A stretch of DNA of 64,000 bases from positions 2,561,771-2,625,770 of the forward strand of contig NW_006763294.1 in NCBI RefSeq assembly GCF_000218685.1, read 5' to 3'. The DNA is from Serpula lacrymans var. lacrymans S7.9 (Eukaryota > Basidiomycota > Agaricomycetes > Boletales > Serpulaceae). A model generated the notes under the pieces. The model ran no database searches. It worked only from the letters and a program-made list of their open reading frames with translations, and was not told the origin of the DNA. The translations under genes and the position numbers were made by a program. Shown piece after piece: positions 1 through 12,387 of the stretch (positions within the stretch are counted from its first letter, which is position 1; every line of letters starts with the position of its first letter).

Positions 1-1185
1 TTTTGAGTCTTGAAACCACCAACCCATCTTTATGTCCTAGAATAATGTCCGGGGGAAAACGCAAAGTATATCGCATACCTTGGATGTAAGTGTAATGACG
101 ACAAAGTATAGGGCAGTCACGCATCAGATGATGTGGTCAGCTACAATGGGCTGAGATGTCTTCTGTTTTTGCGATTGGCAGACTGATTGGGTAATATCAA
201 AGAGGGTGAGAATACGAACTTTGTTTGCGTGAAAGGTGAACTCGGATGTACGATATGTATGGTTCTCGGTCGGCGAATTACTTAGTTTGCGCATGACAAC
301 GACAGTTTCCGCCACCATCTGAGTAGGACTGTATTATGTATAGGATAGATTGTAGACAAGGCGTTGCGTTGAACGGTTCACGTGAGGTGTGAAAGACTTC
401 CTGGAATCCTGGCGCTGTGGCAACCCGAGATGACGGTGTTGATTGAGAAGCCTATCGGACGAAAAAAGAGTCACAAAGACTAGGCTTTGGTGCTTCTATA
501 TCGCACCCACGTATAGACTGAAAGTTGATATGCTCTGGTATACGTAAGATTCAACAAGGACCAGCGAAAGAAGAGACGCACAGCAAGGAGTGAAGTAAGA
601 TGGGGATGGAGGTACAAGACTCATTTCGGATCGCAAAAGGTAGGGGAAATGAACGTTGTTGACGGAAGAGGAATGGGATATGCGGTAAATAGCAAGACTC
701 GCGGTAAATCCTATGGTATTATGAATTGTTGCGTAACAGGTATGAATCACGGGATGAAGTTCGAAGGTTCAGCCCGATCGACATGTGTGTGGTATAAAGG
801 ATAAGCACATAGGATGTATGATGGGGGACAGAGAACAGAGGCTGGAGGAATACAAGGCGTGAATGAGGATCGACGACTGAAAGGAGAACAACGGTGGCTG
901 CCCAAGCAAGAACAAGGCACGGCTGGGTGGCCTCGTGGTCGTGATGGCAATGGGACATGTTTCCGAAAGCGGATGCTTCCATAAGCGATACAAACGAACG
1001 TCCAAATCGATCCATTCGATTTTATCCCAAACGATCCTTGCGCTGACTTTGCCTTGTTCTCAGCCATGCTCACTGCCCGTATATAACCTATCCCTTTCTT
1101 TCCTTTCTTTTCCCCACCACCGCCTCCTCCATCAGCATCACACAGTACCATAACCAGCCCACTTCTTACTCTAATCACTTCTGCA
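1..1185. other. Upstream flank of Clp1-like gene 1, no gene recognised
   Basis: I see no coding region here with family resemblance or a consistent exon chain. A TATATAA element lies at 1080-1086, about 100 nt before the ATG at 1186, and fits a core promoter. A single match to the homeodomain operator consensus GATG-N9-ACA lies at 130-145, far upstream and easily a chance match. Confidence 0.5.
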
Positions 1186-2181
1186 ATGTTCCAAATCGCA
1201 CCCCGCCCAAACCACCATTTCCAAAAAGCTGTCTGGGAACACGACGAACATACTTTACATCACATGGCCACAGCATCTCCATCTCAAAACGTCCAGCTTC
1301 CCCGCACTCTTCAGCGACCCCCATATGCAGAGGTTTCCCGCGATAACATCGCCGCACTCGAGCCAGATCTCGCAGGCGTCCCTCTCGAGTATGTCAGACG
1401 CGGTTTACGCGTGAAAGCAAACCAGTAAGCATCATTTATACCTCATACTATCGATTGTAATGTCTTATCGTGTTCCAGGATGCTTGCAGGTATATCTGCC
1501 CTCTCGCCTTCCCATCTTCCTTCGACTCTGCCTCGCTCTCATATGTCTCATACCCGATCACTTACCATTCCGATCCGACCTTCTTCCTTACACCCATCTT
1601 CGCCCTCTTCGCCTTCATTCCCAACTCACATCCTTGCTCTAACTCCCGCTTCAAAGTCTCAAGCAGCATACGACGCACCAGCAACCCTCGTCGCGACCCA
1701 CTCTCTCATTCTCGCGGCGCACTGTGCTTCTCTTCCTCGTCTGCCCCACTCTACTCCACCTTCTTCTCCTGGAACTGTCAGCATCACTATTCCTGTCCTC
1801 CCCCTCTCCATTCCAGCTCCCCAAGCATTCGCTCCACTACACAGCTTCATGTACACTCACTCCACCGCTACACTCATGTCCGCACTCCTCCCTGCCTGCC
1901 CTTCCTCCTTCCTGTCCTCTCTCTCTACATCCAGTGCTTCTGCCCGCGGAACCCTCTCTTCCGGACCCGCTCTGCACACACTCTCCTCCCACCTCCTCTC
2001 GCATGTCCCAGGCGGGCAGCACAATGCTATGAGTGCGCTGGCTGGCGTAGCACAACACGTAGCTGCTGTCTGGCGCAATGCCGTTGCGTTGGGCATACAT
2101 GATCATGAGTTGTGGGACTGTTTGGACCTGGCTTGGGAAGTCGTTCTGGGCGCCATGAACTTGGGCGCCGGTATTAACTAA
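1186..2181 (+). CDS. Clp1-like (clampless family) protein, copy 1
   Basis: Two exons (1186-1424 and 1479-2181, intron 54 nt, phase 2) give 313 residues. The family is known from Coprinopsis clp1 and Ustilago Clp1, which act downstream of the mating-type homeodomain proteins and are needed for clamp formation and dikaryotic growth; its biochemical activity is unknown. Visible family signatures are LILAAHCASLPRLP near residues 157-170, a run of short hydrophobic strands ending LSIPAP, and the C-terminal block VWRNAVALGIHDHELW followed by DLAWEVVLGAM. The intron falls at exactly the same place and phase as in the copy at 60.5 kb (just before the Met that opens exon 2). Exon 2 is Ser/Pro-rich and C-rich, so other frames are also open, but only this frame matches the paralogues. 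The ORF looks intact. Which of the three copies, if any, is the true clp1 orthologue cannot be told from sequence alone. Confidence 0.85.
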
Positions 2182-2862
2182 GGGAACGGCGAATGACTGT
2201 AGAAAGCGCGGGCGCCATGCTATTCTCATAGACGCTGGTGGGAAAAGGATTTTACCATAACAAAAGGACTTTTTGCGCTCGACGCAACATATGAACTCAC
2301 TTGGATTTGGATTTGTTTTCGGCTTTTTCTTCTTCTCTCTTTTTTCCTTGCTCTCTGCTCTCTCTGCTTGCTTCATAACTCTATCTCTATCTTAACGACA
2401 TTCACAAGAACCTAACTCTCTAACTCAACTCAACGCATGTATCCTCTACGTTTCCTTTTTCTCTTTCCTCTTTTCTTCGTTCTGCTTGTTCCCGAACAGA
2501 CGTCCTCATACCCACTACCTTAGTCTCGCGAGATAGTTAATCTGGAACACCGTGTATCTACCACCGACATTGATCTATCAATTCACTTCTGATTTCAAAT
2601 ATGTTTATGGGCGAGAATTTTTTTTTTGAATCTGAATTGCTATGCTATACATAGGGGCTGCGATCTGCCTTAGTAGATCTATTAATAATCTGATACAAGT
2701 CTGATAGATAAGAGAATTTCCATATGAGAAAACAAGATAACTAATATGCAAAACAACGACGGCAAGATGAAAGCATCACGACATAAGCGTTGCGAGCGTG
2801 ATATCAGTGTATTCGATAACGTGAAAAGCTTGGATTGTTGAAATGACGCGCCATCCACTCGC
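2182..2862. other. Intergenic, convergent 3' ends
   Basis: Region between the 3' end of Clp1-like gene 1 (plus) and the 3' end of F-box copy A (minus). It has pyrimidine-rich tracts on the plus strand around 2320-2480 and no gene that I recognise. Confidence 0.5.
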
Positions 2863-5306
2863 CTAGGGATGTTGTGGATGCCCAGTGGAATAGTCCCCAG
2901 CGTCTTGATGCTCCAGCAAGACAGGAGAGAGTATGTGGGGCGCACTAATTGGGTCAAAAGCGTAGTGGACGCCTGATGCTATCTCTAGTACCTCGTGCCT
3001 GTCTTTAAGTCAACTGATGTACTTGCTCGCACAAAATAAAAGAATTATTCACTCGCCGAGGAGATGCTTCACCATGTCTGAACTATCCAGTGCGTCACCC
3101 ACAGACCGTCGGCACAACAGGCAGATAAAACGGACCGTATCCTCGCGAAAAGTCTCGAATTTGCCTTCGAAGGCTCGGGCCCTGGTATCGTCTTCACCCT
3201 GGACGAGCGTGAACGGCGATGAAGCTGTGAAACGGTCGTGATCAAATGACCCGTGATGAATGACGGCAGCATGATACATCTGACGCGCAAACAAGACTTC
3301 AGACCACCACCCATGTCCTAGGTATCGTTTACGTGTACTCACAGCTGTACGCCAAGTCATAACTAGATTCCGCTGTAGAACGGCGAGACACCACTCGCAA
3401 CGAAGCCTTGCATCAAGCGTGTCCATCTCGTCGACGGTGGTGGTCTCCGGGTTCATATGACATGCGCGAATGATATCAGCAGCTTCTGTAAAAGGTACGA
3501 CTACCGGTTTTGCATTTTCATTTACCTGCAGAGACCAAAGGCGGCCACCCAGGGTATGTTGTGCGAGAAATATCGCATTCCGCGCATAAATGCTAGGCGG
3601 GTCGACAAAACGATGATAGGCCAGCACCTCCGGGTATGTCAGCATACGGTGAGAAGGGTAAAAGTTACACTGATCAGAATAAACGAAGACGGTGCTAGCG
3701 AGCCGAAGCCGTGCCAGTATCACCGAATGATCACATGGAGTGGTCAAAAGGGGAGGATACCCATATTGGGCGCGCATATAGCTCTCCACAAGTTGTCTTT
3801 CTATCCACTGGCGCCAATTTGGCACCCACAGAGGCAGGTCAGCGAATGCGGAAGCAAAATTGGATGCAGTGATGTTAATGTGAGGATGGGATTTGATAAT
3901 GGCGTCGAATGGTGAAAATACAGATACGTCGGCAACATGAGGCATCAGTTCAGAAGTGTCTCCAGCTGTAGCGGGTAGTTTCAGGTATTTCTTATATTCG
4001 GCCACCAAGACCCGACGACGAGGAGAGTAGATAGTTTCTTCATATCGAATATTCCTCAATATCAACATCCATTCGCGAAGACGCTTGCTCAATCCAAACA
4101 GAACTGCATTGTAAAAACGATGGGTACCACAGAACACATGGAAGGTAATAGGGTGTTTACCTCGTGGTTTTATAACTGTGGGGGGCTTTATCAGATGATG
4201 TTGAGCGACGAAATTCCAGTCGAAGTAGCCAAGTTCTGCTTTCCAGCCTTGCATCATCATCCACATCACAACACTGAGCACAAAATAAATCGATGGATGA
4301 GGAGTGTTTTTAAAGGTCTGCACATACCCTTCCTTTCGAGCCATCGGCATATCCATCCGCCTCTCACGGTGAGTAAGACGATCCCACCGGCGACATTTCC
4401 CGGCGTGCTGCACCACCTTAGAATGTTAGGGAGATATCTGAATCTCCAAAGAACGACAGACCTTGTTGATAGAACTGGTAAGATGTCGTCGCTGTTGAAT
4501 GTATATCTTGACTTCGTGTGGTTGTAACCGTGAAGTGCTTTCTTCCAGAGCAATTACATCACGAAGATGGTACAGCCTTTCTAAAATCTCGTTCTATCAA
4601 GCTTGAAGGGACATCTACAGTCGAGGTGAATGTTATTACCTTGTCCTGTAACTTCCGTTGGTAAACAAGGGGGTTTTCCTATCAGTTTATTTGTGGCTTC
4701 GGAGAGATCGCGCTTATTTGTTAAACTACGGCACATTAATGAAAAAGATCAAAAGAAGCAAAGGTTAGTGAAAATGATTACCACAGTTCTATACACGATC
4801 CACAATATCTCGCGCGAAATTGCCAGAAAAGCGCCTGTCCTTCTTTACTGCAGTTCTGCCAGACCGATAAAAAATCTTTGAGTGATTTGAGTAAAACCCT
4901 GCACGCTACATACGCACATGACAATGTGTTTCAAAAGCAAGGCTGATGTATTTTGGTTCGTTCAAATCGGAAGGGTATTCAGGCAAACGCATGCCTGTTA
5001 TCCGAAGAAGAGCAGATTTCCATATCAAGGTGGACGATTTTGACATCAAAAGCCGTCGAAAAGGTTTCGACGTCCGTGCGAGATGAAGGAGATCGAGCGG
5101 ATGCAAAAAAGGACACAGCTGCGTATACGTTGCAACATTGACGATTTAGTCATGCAGGACCAGATGGGCATGCTTACATAAAGCAGGATATCGAGGTTTA
5201 ATGTCGATATAAAGTCTCGGGAACCTTGACGACTCTTCGGAGTGTTTGTGTGGGTGCCGCCGGGTGAATGTTCCATTGTACTGAAGGGTCTCTCTGGGTC
5301 GTTCAT
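2863..5306 (-). CDS. F-box protein with zinc-ribbon-like modules, cluster copy A
   Basis: Ten exons on the minus strand: 5306-5178, 5118-4918, 4855-4782, 4725-4640, 4580-4462, 4407-4328, 4273-4161, 4103-3343, 3279-3053, 2998-2863; 641 residues, no internal stop. Residues about 33-75 form an F-box split by intron 1 (LNLDILLY, then LHPLDLLHLARTSKPF). Just after it comes a Cys-x2-Cys...Cys-x2-Cys unit (THCHNCSKEG to RARYCGSC). Near the C-terminus is a second pair, LRCEWC and FICLLCRRSVGDA. F-box proteins normally link substrates to SCF ubiquitin ligases; no substrate can be inferred. The ATG at 5306 is chosen because it opens the F-box frame; 5276 is an in-frame alternative. The C-terminal exon is much shorter than in copies B-D. 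Exons 3, 5, 6 and 7 have exactly the lengths seen in copies C and D. Intron 1 uses a GTAAGC donor where copies C and D have GCAAGT. Confidence 0.8.
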
Positions 5307-5708
5307 CCCTGACAATTGCAGTGGCGGTTTCGGAATGGGGCAAACAGAGGTGGCTTATGTGGTGAGTGCCATTAGATATAGGTGAGTTTACGACTAAGCG
5401 CTCGTACCTTGGGTATGGTACTCCAAACTAGAGCCAGCTTTGCATTGGAGCCCGAGTAACTCGGAAAGGAACAGAACAGTTTGGACACTTTGGTAAAAGA
5501 CTCACGTACATAACTTCAATTGCCGCGGCTGTTACAAATAAATATCACATCACGTGATTCTCTTTATAATTATGTCACAAGCACTAAACGATCTCATATT
5601 CGACGACACTGCAGCAAACACCAGTTTTACAGTAACTGTTATCGTTTCTTGGTAAGATACGTAGAGAAGTTTTAAGACAGATGTTGCGCATCAGCCTTGT
5701 TTCAGGAT
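5307..5708. other. Intergenic between F-box copies A and B
   Basis: Short spacer holding the presumed promoter of copy A and the 3' flank of copy B, both on minus. I see no other gene in it. Confidence 0.5.
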
Positions 5709-8497
5709 TTATGCTTGGCCACCTTCGGACTGATGTTGATCCGAGTCAGGAGCCTGAGCAGTGAAATCAGTAGGCCCAATATTAGCATCATTGTAGGAGC
5801 TTGAAGGCAATGAAGCGTTTGTCGTAGGATAGATCATATCCCAGCACACTGTCAAAGGCATTGGATTGGTCGAAGGTGCCGTGGGAAGAAGCTTTGGAAT
5901 TTGATGCATCCACAAATCAGAAATGCCAGGTGTGGGACCAAGGAAATAGGACTGGGATGACGAGGTTTGTGGCATGAAGTGATTAGCAGGAACAACAGGA
6001 CCACCAGGCGTGGGAAACATTGAAGTATAGTTTGGAAAAGGCAGGCGGCCTGGAAGGCCATTAGCAGGTGCCCTCACAGTCCCAGGCTTCAACCAAACAG
6101 GCGAGATAATGGTTGGCGCTGAATTCGGATCAGGTATATAGTGCAGCTCTCTCTTCATTTTGGCTTCTGGGATTTGATGCCTGACAAACAAGCGGTCAAT
6201 GCGGCGCTTATGTTAGATAATAATAATAATATGCTTACTCTACCTGGAGGTGAGTTACCAGCTCAGATTTTTGCATGGCGTCACCAACAGACCTACGGCA
6301 TAGCTTGCATATGTGATTAATGTGATCTTCGTTGAAAACTGCCTTCGTCCTGCGGATCCTGCAATTATCCTCATACGAAAGTAATGTGAAATGTGGGTCG
6401 ACGAGATGAAACTGGATGGCGTGATATATCTGAAAAAACATAGCATTAGTGTAATCACCATTACGGACGCACAGGATACTCACAGCTGTACGCCACGGCA
6501 TTACCAGCTTCTTGCCTTGCGAGACAAGGCATCCATCACAGCGAAGCCATGGATCAAAAGCGTTCATATCATCTACGGTCGCAATTCCCGGATCCTTTCC
6601 ACATGCACGAATGATATCGGCGGCTTGTTTATAGATTTCAACTATAGGGAAGCTCTTTATAGAACCATTTGAATCGCTTTTCAAACCATTCAAATTCCAA
6701 GCACGACCTCCAAGAGTTTTCTCCGCAATACATTCCGCTTTATATAAATGAGGGCGAAAGGGTTTGATAAAATCATGGTAGGCCAACATGTCAGGATAGA
6801 GCAACATGTCCCTCTTATGGCTGTATGGCTGTGAAGGAATAAAGACGGTGCTGGCAAGCCTCAATCGCGCTAGCAGGGCTGCATGATCTTTTGAAGGTCC
6901 AGCAAAAATAGCAGAATTCAACCGGGACCGCTCGTACAATTCAGACAATTCCTTGTCAATATTTCGGCGCCATTGTGATGCGAAAGTCGGCAGCTGGGCA
7001 AACGCGGCAGCGAAGCTGAGAGCATCAACCATGACTTCCGGAGGAGATTTGATGATATCGTCGAATGGTTGGAATGCACAAACATCGGCGACATGAGGCA
7101 TGATATCGTACCCATAGTTGGTCCCCATACTACTTCGTAGATATTTCTTATACGACGCGATAAGAACTTGTCGACGAGGAGTGTAAATAGTCTCTTCAAC
7201 CCGGACGTTCCTCCATCGCAGCATCCGCTCGTTTAGTCTGTTGTCTCTGATACGCTGCCCTATACACAAGACATTTAGTTACTCGACGAGACCATGTGGC
7301 CGAAATTACAAGCGTACTCCGTGATTCTATTAATGGTATCATTTGCATGCCAACATCCTGGGTAAGCATCCCAAAGTCAAAATAATTGACCTCCGCTTCC
7401 CATCCACGGTTTATCATCCAATCTTTAGTCCTAAACAACGGACCATATCACCTTAGATAGTCAACGCAGTGATCTGAATGCAGAGTTCTACTCACCATCC
7501 CTTTATCTCAGCCTCTGAATATTTGGGACCACAATGAAAAGAGAGGCACCACTCTTCACACAACTTCGCGTGCTACATTCAGGGTGAGAAGAAAATGAGA
7601 TCAAAGCGGGATGGACAATGGGTTCGGTAGTACCTTCTCAATGACTAGAGCAAGATGGTGGCACTCTTCCATATGTTTGTTGATATCTGGTAATGACATA
7701 TTTGAGACTTTCTCCTAGAATGCGATGACGTCACGGCGGTGATATAGCGCCTCTGAAGTATGATTGAGTATAGTTTCAGATCATCTTCTTACTCGTTACG
7801 TACTGGAGTACCTCCCGCCTTCTGTTGGTATACAGTGGAAGCCAGAGATAAGCTTGGAGACCATCTCAGGGAGCTGTTTCCCATCTAGCGTGCTGCGCTG
7901 TAATCAGTGAAAATGTGAGGATGCACAAATGGAGATTTTACTATAATTTAATGCAGGATTTACAGTATCGTGCTCGAAACTTCCAGAAGACCTTGTCAGC
8001 TGAACCGCCACAGCCCTGTTCAGCCAAAATGATTAGACAATGTAAAGACAGATATATCTACACGCATACATGACAGTGATGTTCAAAAAGGAAGCTAGCA
8101 TATTGTGGCTCGCTGAGTTCCGGTGGGCACTCGGGCATCCCTGGTAGCTGCAGATGTGCGGCTTGCCAGATGGGAGCAGATGATTTCGACATTAGGTATC
8201 GGCGGAAAGCTTTCGATGTTCGCGAAAGATGCAAAAGGTCAAGAGGACGCAGGATGATACAGAGCTGTAGATGAAGTAACCATAAGCGGCAATTTCAAGG
8301 ACACAAGGACAGAGACCGACATAGAACAAGCTATCAAGATCCATGGCAGAAAACAAGTCTTTGGATTCCCCACGAGCCTTCTTTGCGATGACTACGTTTA
8401 ACGAATGGCCCAGCTCGTCTATAGGTCGCTTTTGTCGCGTCGTATATGGTCTCTTTGCCATATTACTCGAGGTGTCCTTGCCACGCACGTTCAGCAT
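5709..8497 (-). pseudogene. F-box paralogue copy B with an in-frame stop codon
   Basis: Exons 8497-8321, 8264-8070, 8015-7942, 7892-7804, 7752-7634, 7572-7496, 7430-7318, 7259-6484, 6429-6239 and 6180-5709 sum to 2283 nt (761 codons). Exons 2-5 and 7 have the same lengths as in copies C and D. Codon 191 (7717-7715, in exon 5) is TAG, at a position that is Lys in D, Asn in C and Glu in A; the residues on both sides still match (YHRRDVIAF, then EKVSN). The F-box (LDSLFY, then LRPLDLLHLSRTSKAF), the Cys pairs (HCHGCGG, RARYCKSC, LRCDGC, HICKLCRRSVGDA) and a 157-residue C-terminal tail are otherwise intact. The most likely reading is a recent nonsense allele. An unseen alternative splice that skips the codon, or readthrough, is possible. 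The start could also be the ATG at 8461. Confidence 0.75.
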
Positions 8498-8893
8498 CGG
8501 GGATAAAGGTATTCCCTCTGCTATGGCGAAAGTAAGTACTGTGTAGTAAAGTGCGTAGTGGCTCAATGCCCTGTGGAGGTTGATCCAGTCGTCAGGTAAC
8601 TCGAGTTGAGGGAACTTTATAGCTTCACCTACGCAGGTCCAAGTGCTTCTGTCCACCGCTCACGTGATGTCATACAGCTTTATGGCCACTGGCAGTTCGG
8701 ATTCTGCCACCTGAAAGCCCCATTCTGGCTTGTGTCCTGTGGCTCGCCACACAGGGCTGCTCCGCCATGCCTGCCACACAATATGAGAGAAGACCTGTTG
8801 TGAAAGAGCTTTGTATCTTCCCATCCGTACGGCCCAGAGAAGGAGGCAAATCCTGATCTGGTCCCACGGATGACTAGATATGAAGCTGGGCAA
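8498..8893. other. Intergenic between F-box copy B and the SET gene
   Basis: Spacer on the minus strand between the 3' end of the SET-domain gene and the start of copy B. No additional gene recognised; open frames here overlap one another and have no exon partners. Confidence 0.45.
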
Positions 8894-10449
8894 CTATTCT
8901 TCTCCCATTTTTCCCCCCACAAAACTGCACCTCGAGCAAGCACATCCAAAGAACCACCACTTTCTCAAAAGCTCTCTTCGCTTCTCTCCAGCAGCGAATT
9001 CATCAATTTCTGTAGTCTGTATTTCATCACAGTCAACATATGCAATGCACAGTTCATCTCCCTCCTGAACTACACTTGTCGTGATAAACACTAGATTGCG
9101 TGCGATGCGCTTTTTAACGACATTAGGATTGCAGCCTATGCATGAAAGATGAAAAGATATCAGAGAAGAGAACAGTCACAAAGCTTGTCCAAGGATAATT
9201 ATAACCAAGCGGGCGTTTGCTTACTGTGGTTGAAATAGCTTGCCTCTGGCCAAATCCCCCATCCGAGCATTTCTTTGGAATCCATAGTCGAGCCCTCATA
9301 CTCTTTCCGCTCATCCCTCGCTTCAACACCATCGAGATAGCTACGAACACTCTGGCCTAATTCCCAGATTCCAAATGCATTTCCTGGATCGCGCGCAAGG
9401 ACTGCGCGGACCATTTCTGACGTTTGCACATATGCTGCAAGGCCAGAAGTCTTCATTTGCGCCTTCCGCCCAGACGTCCCGCCCATGAAACTAAGAACAT
9501 GTCTTGAACGAAGCACGTGTGCTAAAAAAACATACACTCTGAGGTGCACACCAAGGTCATATGCTCTTTCTTGAACATTCGAAAGTTCGTTGGGTTGCAG
9601 TGCAAGAAGAGAAGACCACGATGGAAAATGGATCACTGGGGGTGAAGGGATAGATAGGATTTCGGTATCGTATGGTAAATCTTTTGAGGACGATAGTGAG
9701 AAAAGCGCTCCCGGTGCATTGATTGCCTCTTCAAAATATCGCTGAACAATTGCGCTGGCAGCCAAGCGGGCAACCTCTAGCTCCATTTCATCCAGGTCTA
9801 AATCTAGCTGGACAACAGCGCGGTCAAACCTGGATGTAAAGCCTGCGGAGTTAACGAATATATCTGCAAGGTTCCAAGCCGTGTTTAGTGTTTCTTGCGT
9901 TATATCACCTTCTGGCGATCTGGTGTGAGTAATTAGGTCGACCAAGTCCTGTAATTCTGATGTGGTACGCAACGCATCTGATGCTGATTTTTGCTTGGGC
10001 TCAACTTCTGACTCGGACAGTGCTTTGTTACTAGACGTTCGGGATTTCGATTTCTTGATCCGCTGAGAAGCCTTATCCAATGCGATGTTCAATTCACCAA
10101 GTAATGGTCCCACACCAAGATTCCAACTGTCTTTGCATGAGTCAGTGCAGAAATACGCAGTTCCACCACCTTGGACATTGCTCTTCCCACCGCCACCATT
10201 ATCGACAGTTCCGCTCACCCACCGAATGTTCCACACCATTTTCCCATCATCCCTCGCATACTTGAAACATGCTGCACATACCTCTTTTCGAAATGTGCGG
10301 TATATAACGTGTGCAAATGGAGCTGGTGCAATCAGTATTGGTGTGTCTGCAGGAATAGTGCGTGTAGCGATGAGAGCTCGGCCAGACGTTGGTGTTTGTA
10401 TCAAAATCAAGTCTGCTGCCAGTGTTGCTTGCGATGGTGAAGTCTTCAT
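8894..10449 (-). CDS. SET-domain protein, SMYD/MYND-like lysine methyltransferase family
   Basis: Two exons, 10449-9225 and 9135-8894, joined in phase 1, give 488 residues. The N-terminal SET part is typical (GRALIATRTIPADTPILIA near residues 23-41). It is split by a Cys-rich MYND-like insert with CAACFKYARDDGK and YFCTDSCKDSW. The C-terminal SET core reads SYFNHSCNPN across the intron, the S-adenosylmethionine-binding NHSC motif, followed by EGDELCIAYVD and a post-SET-like tail ending in CACSRC. Such proteins methylate lysines on histones or other proteins in nucleus or cytosol; the substrate here is not predictable. The gene is divergent from the Asterix-like gene, 276 nt between start codons. 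The start at 10449 fits the usual distance to the GRALIATR motif. Confidence 0.85.
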
Positions 10450-10725
10450 GCTGAGAAAATGCTAGACGAATAGATAAACGGGATCGGTAGAAACTAAGTC
10501 GTGTTGCTTGGATAGAAAGTAGATAGCGTATAGTAGTGCCGAGTGACTTGTGTTTTTGTGAATCATACTCTTGTAACAAGCTTCAAGTTGATAGTGAACG
10601 TCCAATAGAACCGTGACTCAAAAAAAGACACTGGGCGTTACGCATCACGTGTAACTCTCGTCACGGAAGGTCACGCGACGTACGCCACGCCACGGTCACG
10701 GTCACCCTAACTTTTCTTCACTACG
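10450..10725. promoter_or_regulatory. Shared divergent promoter region (SET gene / Asterix-like gene)
   Basis: 276 nt separate the two start codons. It contains an E-box-like CACGTG near 10646 and several nearby TCACG/CACGG repeats (about 10660-10705). Binding factors are not known. Confidence 0.4.
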
Positions 10726-11303
10726 ATGTCGAACGCAACCGACCCAAGAGATGCTTCACTGGAGACAAAGCTGACCCTTCCAAAAACGTGGTATGCTGAT
10801 GCTAACGGTACGTTCGTTATATATGAATACGCCCGTGGTATTTGTATTTGCACGAAGTAGTCTAATTTGAATACAATCTTTCATACTACAGATTCAATGG
10901 GGTCAATGGGGATGTTCCTTGCAGGCATGGTCCTGGTTACGCGTAACAGGTATGTATACGCCATCCTTTTTCCGACTACTTTATGCGGTTATCTGTTGAT
11001 GTTATGTGTGCTTGCTCTTTGTCATTTGAAACTAAAATCTGCGTTGTGTACAGGTATCTGTCTTGGCCAGTCCTCCTACTTGCTATAAGCGGTGTGACAA
11101 ATCAGCACCCACTGAGGACAAAAGATGGAGGAAACAGTCCTTGGGCTATACTCTTGTGCGCATCGTTGTTTGCCTGTTGTAGTGCAATCATTAACCAGGT
11201 GTCATATGTATCCAGCATGGCGATATTGGCGGTTATCATGTCTCATGCCCCTCTTTTTTTACTGCCTAAGCAGACTGCTAGCGGACCTGTCCCTATATTT
11301 TAG
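10726..11303 (+). CDS. Asterix-like (UPF0139) ER membrane protein, PAT complex subunit
   Basis: Exons 10726-10807, 10892-10949, 11054-11198 and probably 11274-11303 give 104 residues, close to the human protein (106). The family (Asterix/WDR83OS) forms the PAT complex with CCDC47, which binds nascent membrane proteins at the ER translocon. Visible support: a short polar N-terminus, a first hydrophobic segment (SMGMFLAGMVLVTRN), a second (YLSWPVLLLAISGV) followed by the conserved short NQHPLRTKDG loop, and a third (AILLCASLFACCSAII). The last intron (11199-11273, 75 nt) is frame-preserving, so retaining it would add 25 residues without a stop. The spliced form is preferred because it gives the expected short tail. 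Confidence 0.75.
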
Positions 11304-12387
11304 TAAGCAATCCGCCTGTATGTGCGGCATAAATGTTCTCTATGTTAGCCTTTATGGGTTGGTCGCAGAACTGCGTTCGCAAGCCACTTTCCAAAGACGC
11401 GTGAATTCAATGACCTTCGCTTGTCACCCTATTACTGTACTTGCACGTTCTTCAACCATGATAAAGAAGACTTCCATCAATTTTTTTTAAAAGTTGCACT
11501 CATTCCTATCAATGTGTGCTTTGAGATGGTGAGTGTATCTAGGCTAAGCTTCTTTTGCCCATCCTCGTAACTTCTCTGGATCATCGTCAGGGCCTGCGGT
11601 AACTGTGTCAAGTGGTAACATTGGTTTCAGACCCATATAGTACGCACTGAGAGTCGTAAACGTGTTGTTTACGATTGAATGAGCTTAACCCCTTCTCTCC
11701 ATATGGAGGGCTCTCAAATGGTAAGCAGTAGATGACTATCGCTTGCTTGTTTTCTTTTTAGTTTTTGCGGTACATGCGTTCCGTTTGAAGCATTCATGGC
11801 TGTCTGCACTCTTGTATTCAAGAGACACCTTCAAATCTTCCATGCCAACTCTGTCACGGTACCATACAGGAGCACCTCATACGGTGGTGAGTTTACTTAC
11901 CTTCAGCGTGATCTCTACTAGAATAATGTCTTTCGCAGCGATATGCCGGCAAACAATGAAGGACAACAGGGCCTGTTTAGCGCACACCCATCAAGTGCCA
12001 ATGTTTCAGTAGTGGATTCCTGCTGGTACTGTAACACCTATGGTTGTATCATTCATCGTGCAACGTCACATCGTCACGGTATTCTCGCAAACATGTGGCT
12101 GTGGGAGCTGGGTAAACTGCAAATTCGTAACTCGGTTGCCCTTCGAAGCCAGTGAACCAATCGTAGGTTGGTGAAGGTGAGTAAACAGGTAACCGCACGT
12201 GATATATCACGCGTCACAGGTTTTTCGACTTACTACTTTAAAGTTCCGACGTGAAATCCCCTTAATTCAGCGCGCGTTAGAAGCACTGTGACATTGGGGC
12301 CATTTATTACCTTCACCCTCGTGCGTGCGTGTCCTCATTTCAGTATCGTCGTAGCAGCCCATCGTAGCTCCATCTGCTCTCAATATC
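11304..12387. other. Gene-poor stretch between the Asterix-like gene and F-box copy C
   Basis: Short plus-strand open frames at 11743-12012 and 11943-12155 could be joined through a GTGAGT...GCAG intron near 11890-11939, but the product resembles nothing I know and has no clear start. I annotate no gene; it may be a decayed one. Confidence 0.35.

Noticed and set aside
1470..2102. Two further long plus-strand frames (and minus ones) overlapping exon 2 of Clp1-like gene 1
   Set aside because: They arise from Ser/Pro-rich, C-rich codon use with few stops; only the frame of 1480-2181 matches the paralogues and joins exon 1 in phase.
3457..4527. Plus-strand frames antisense to F-box copy A
   Set aside because: They are shadows of the large exon 8; the minus-strand exon model has paralogue support across the whole length.
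11743..12155. Possible small two-exon plus-strand gene
   Set aside because: No convincing start, no family resemblance, and only one plausible junction.
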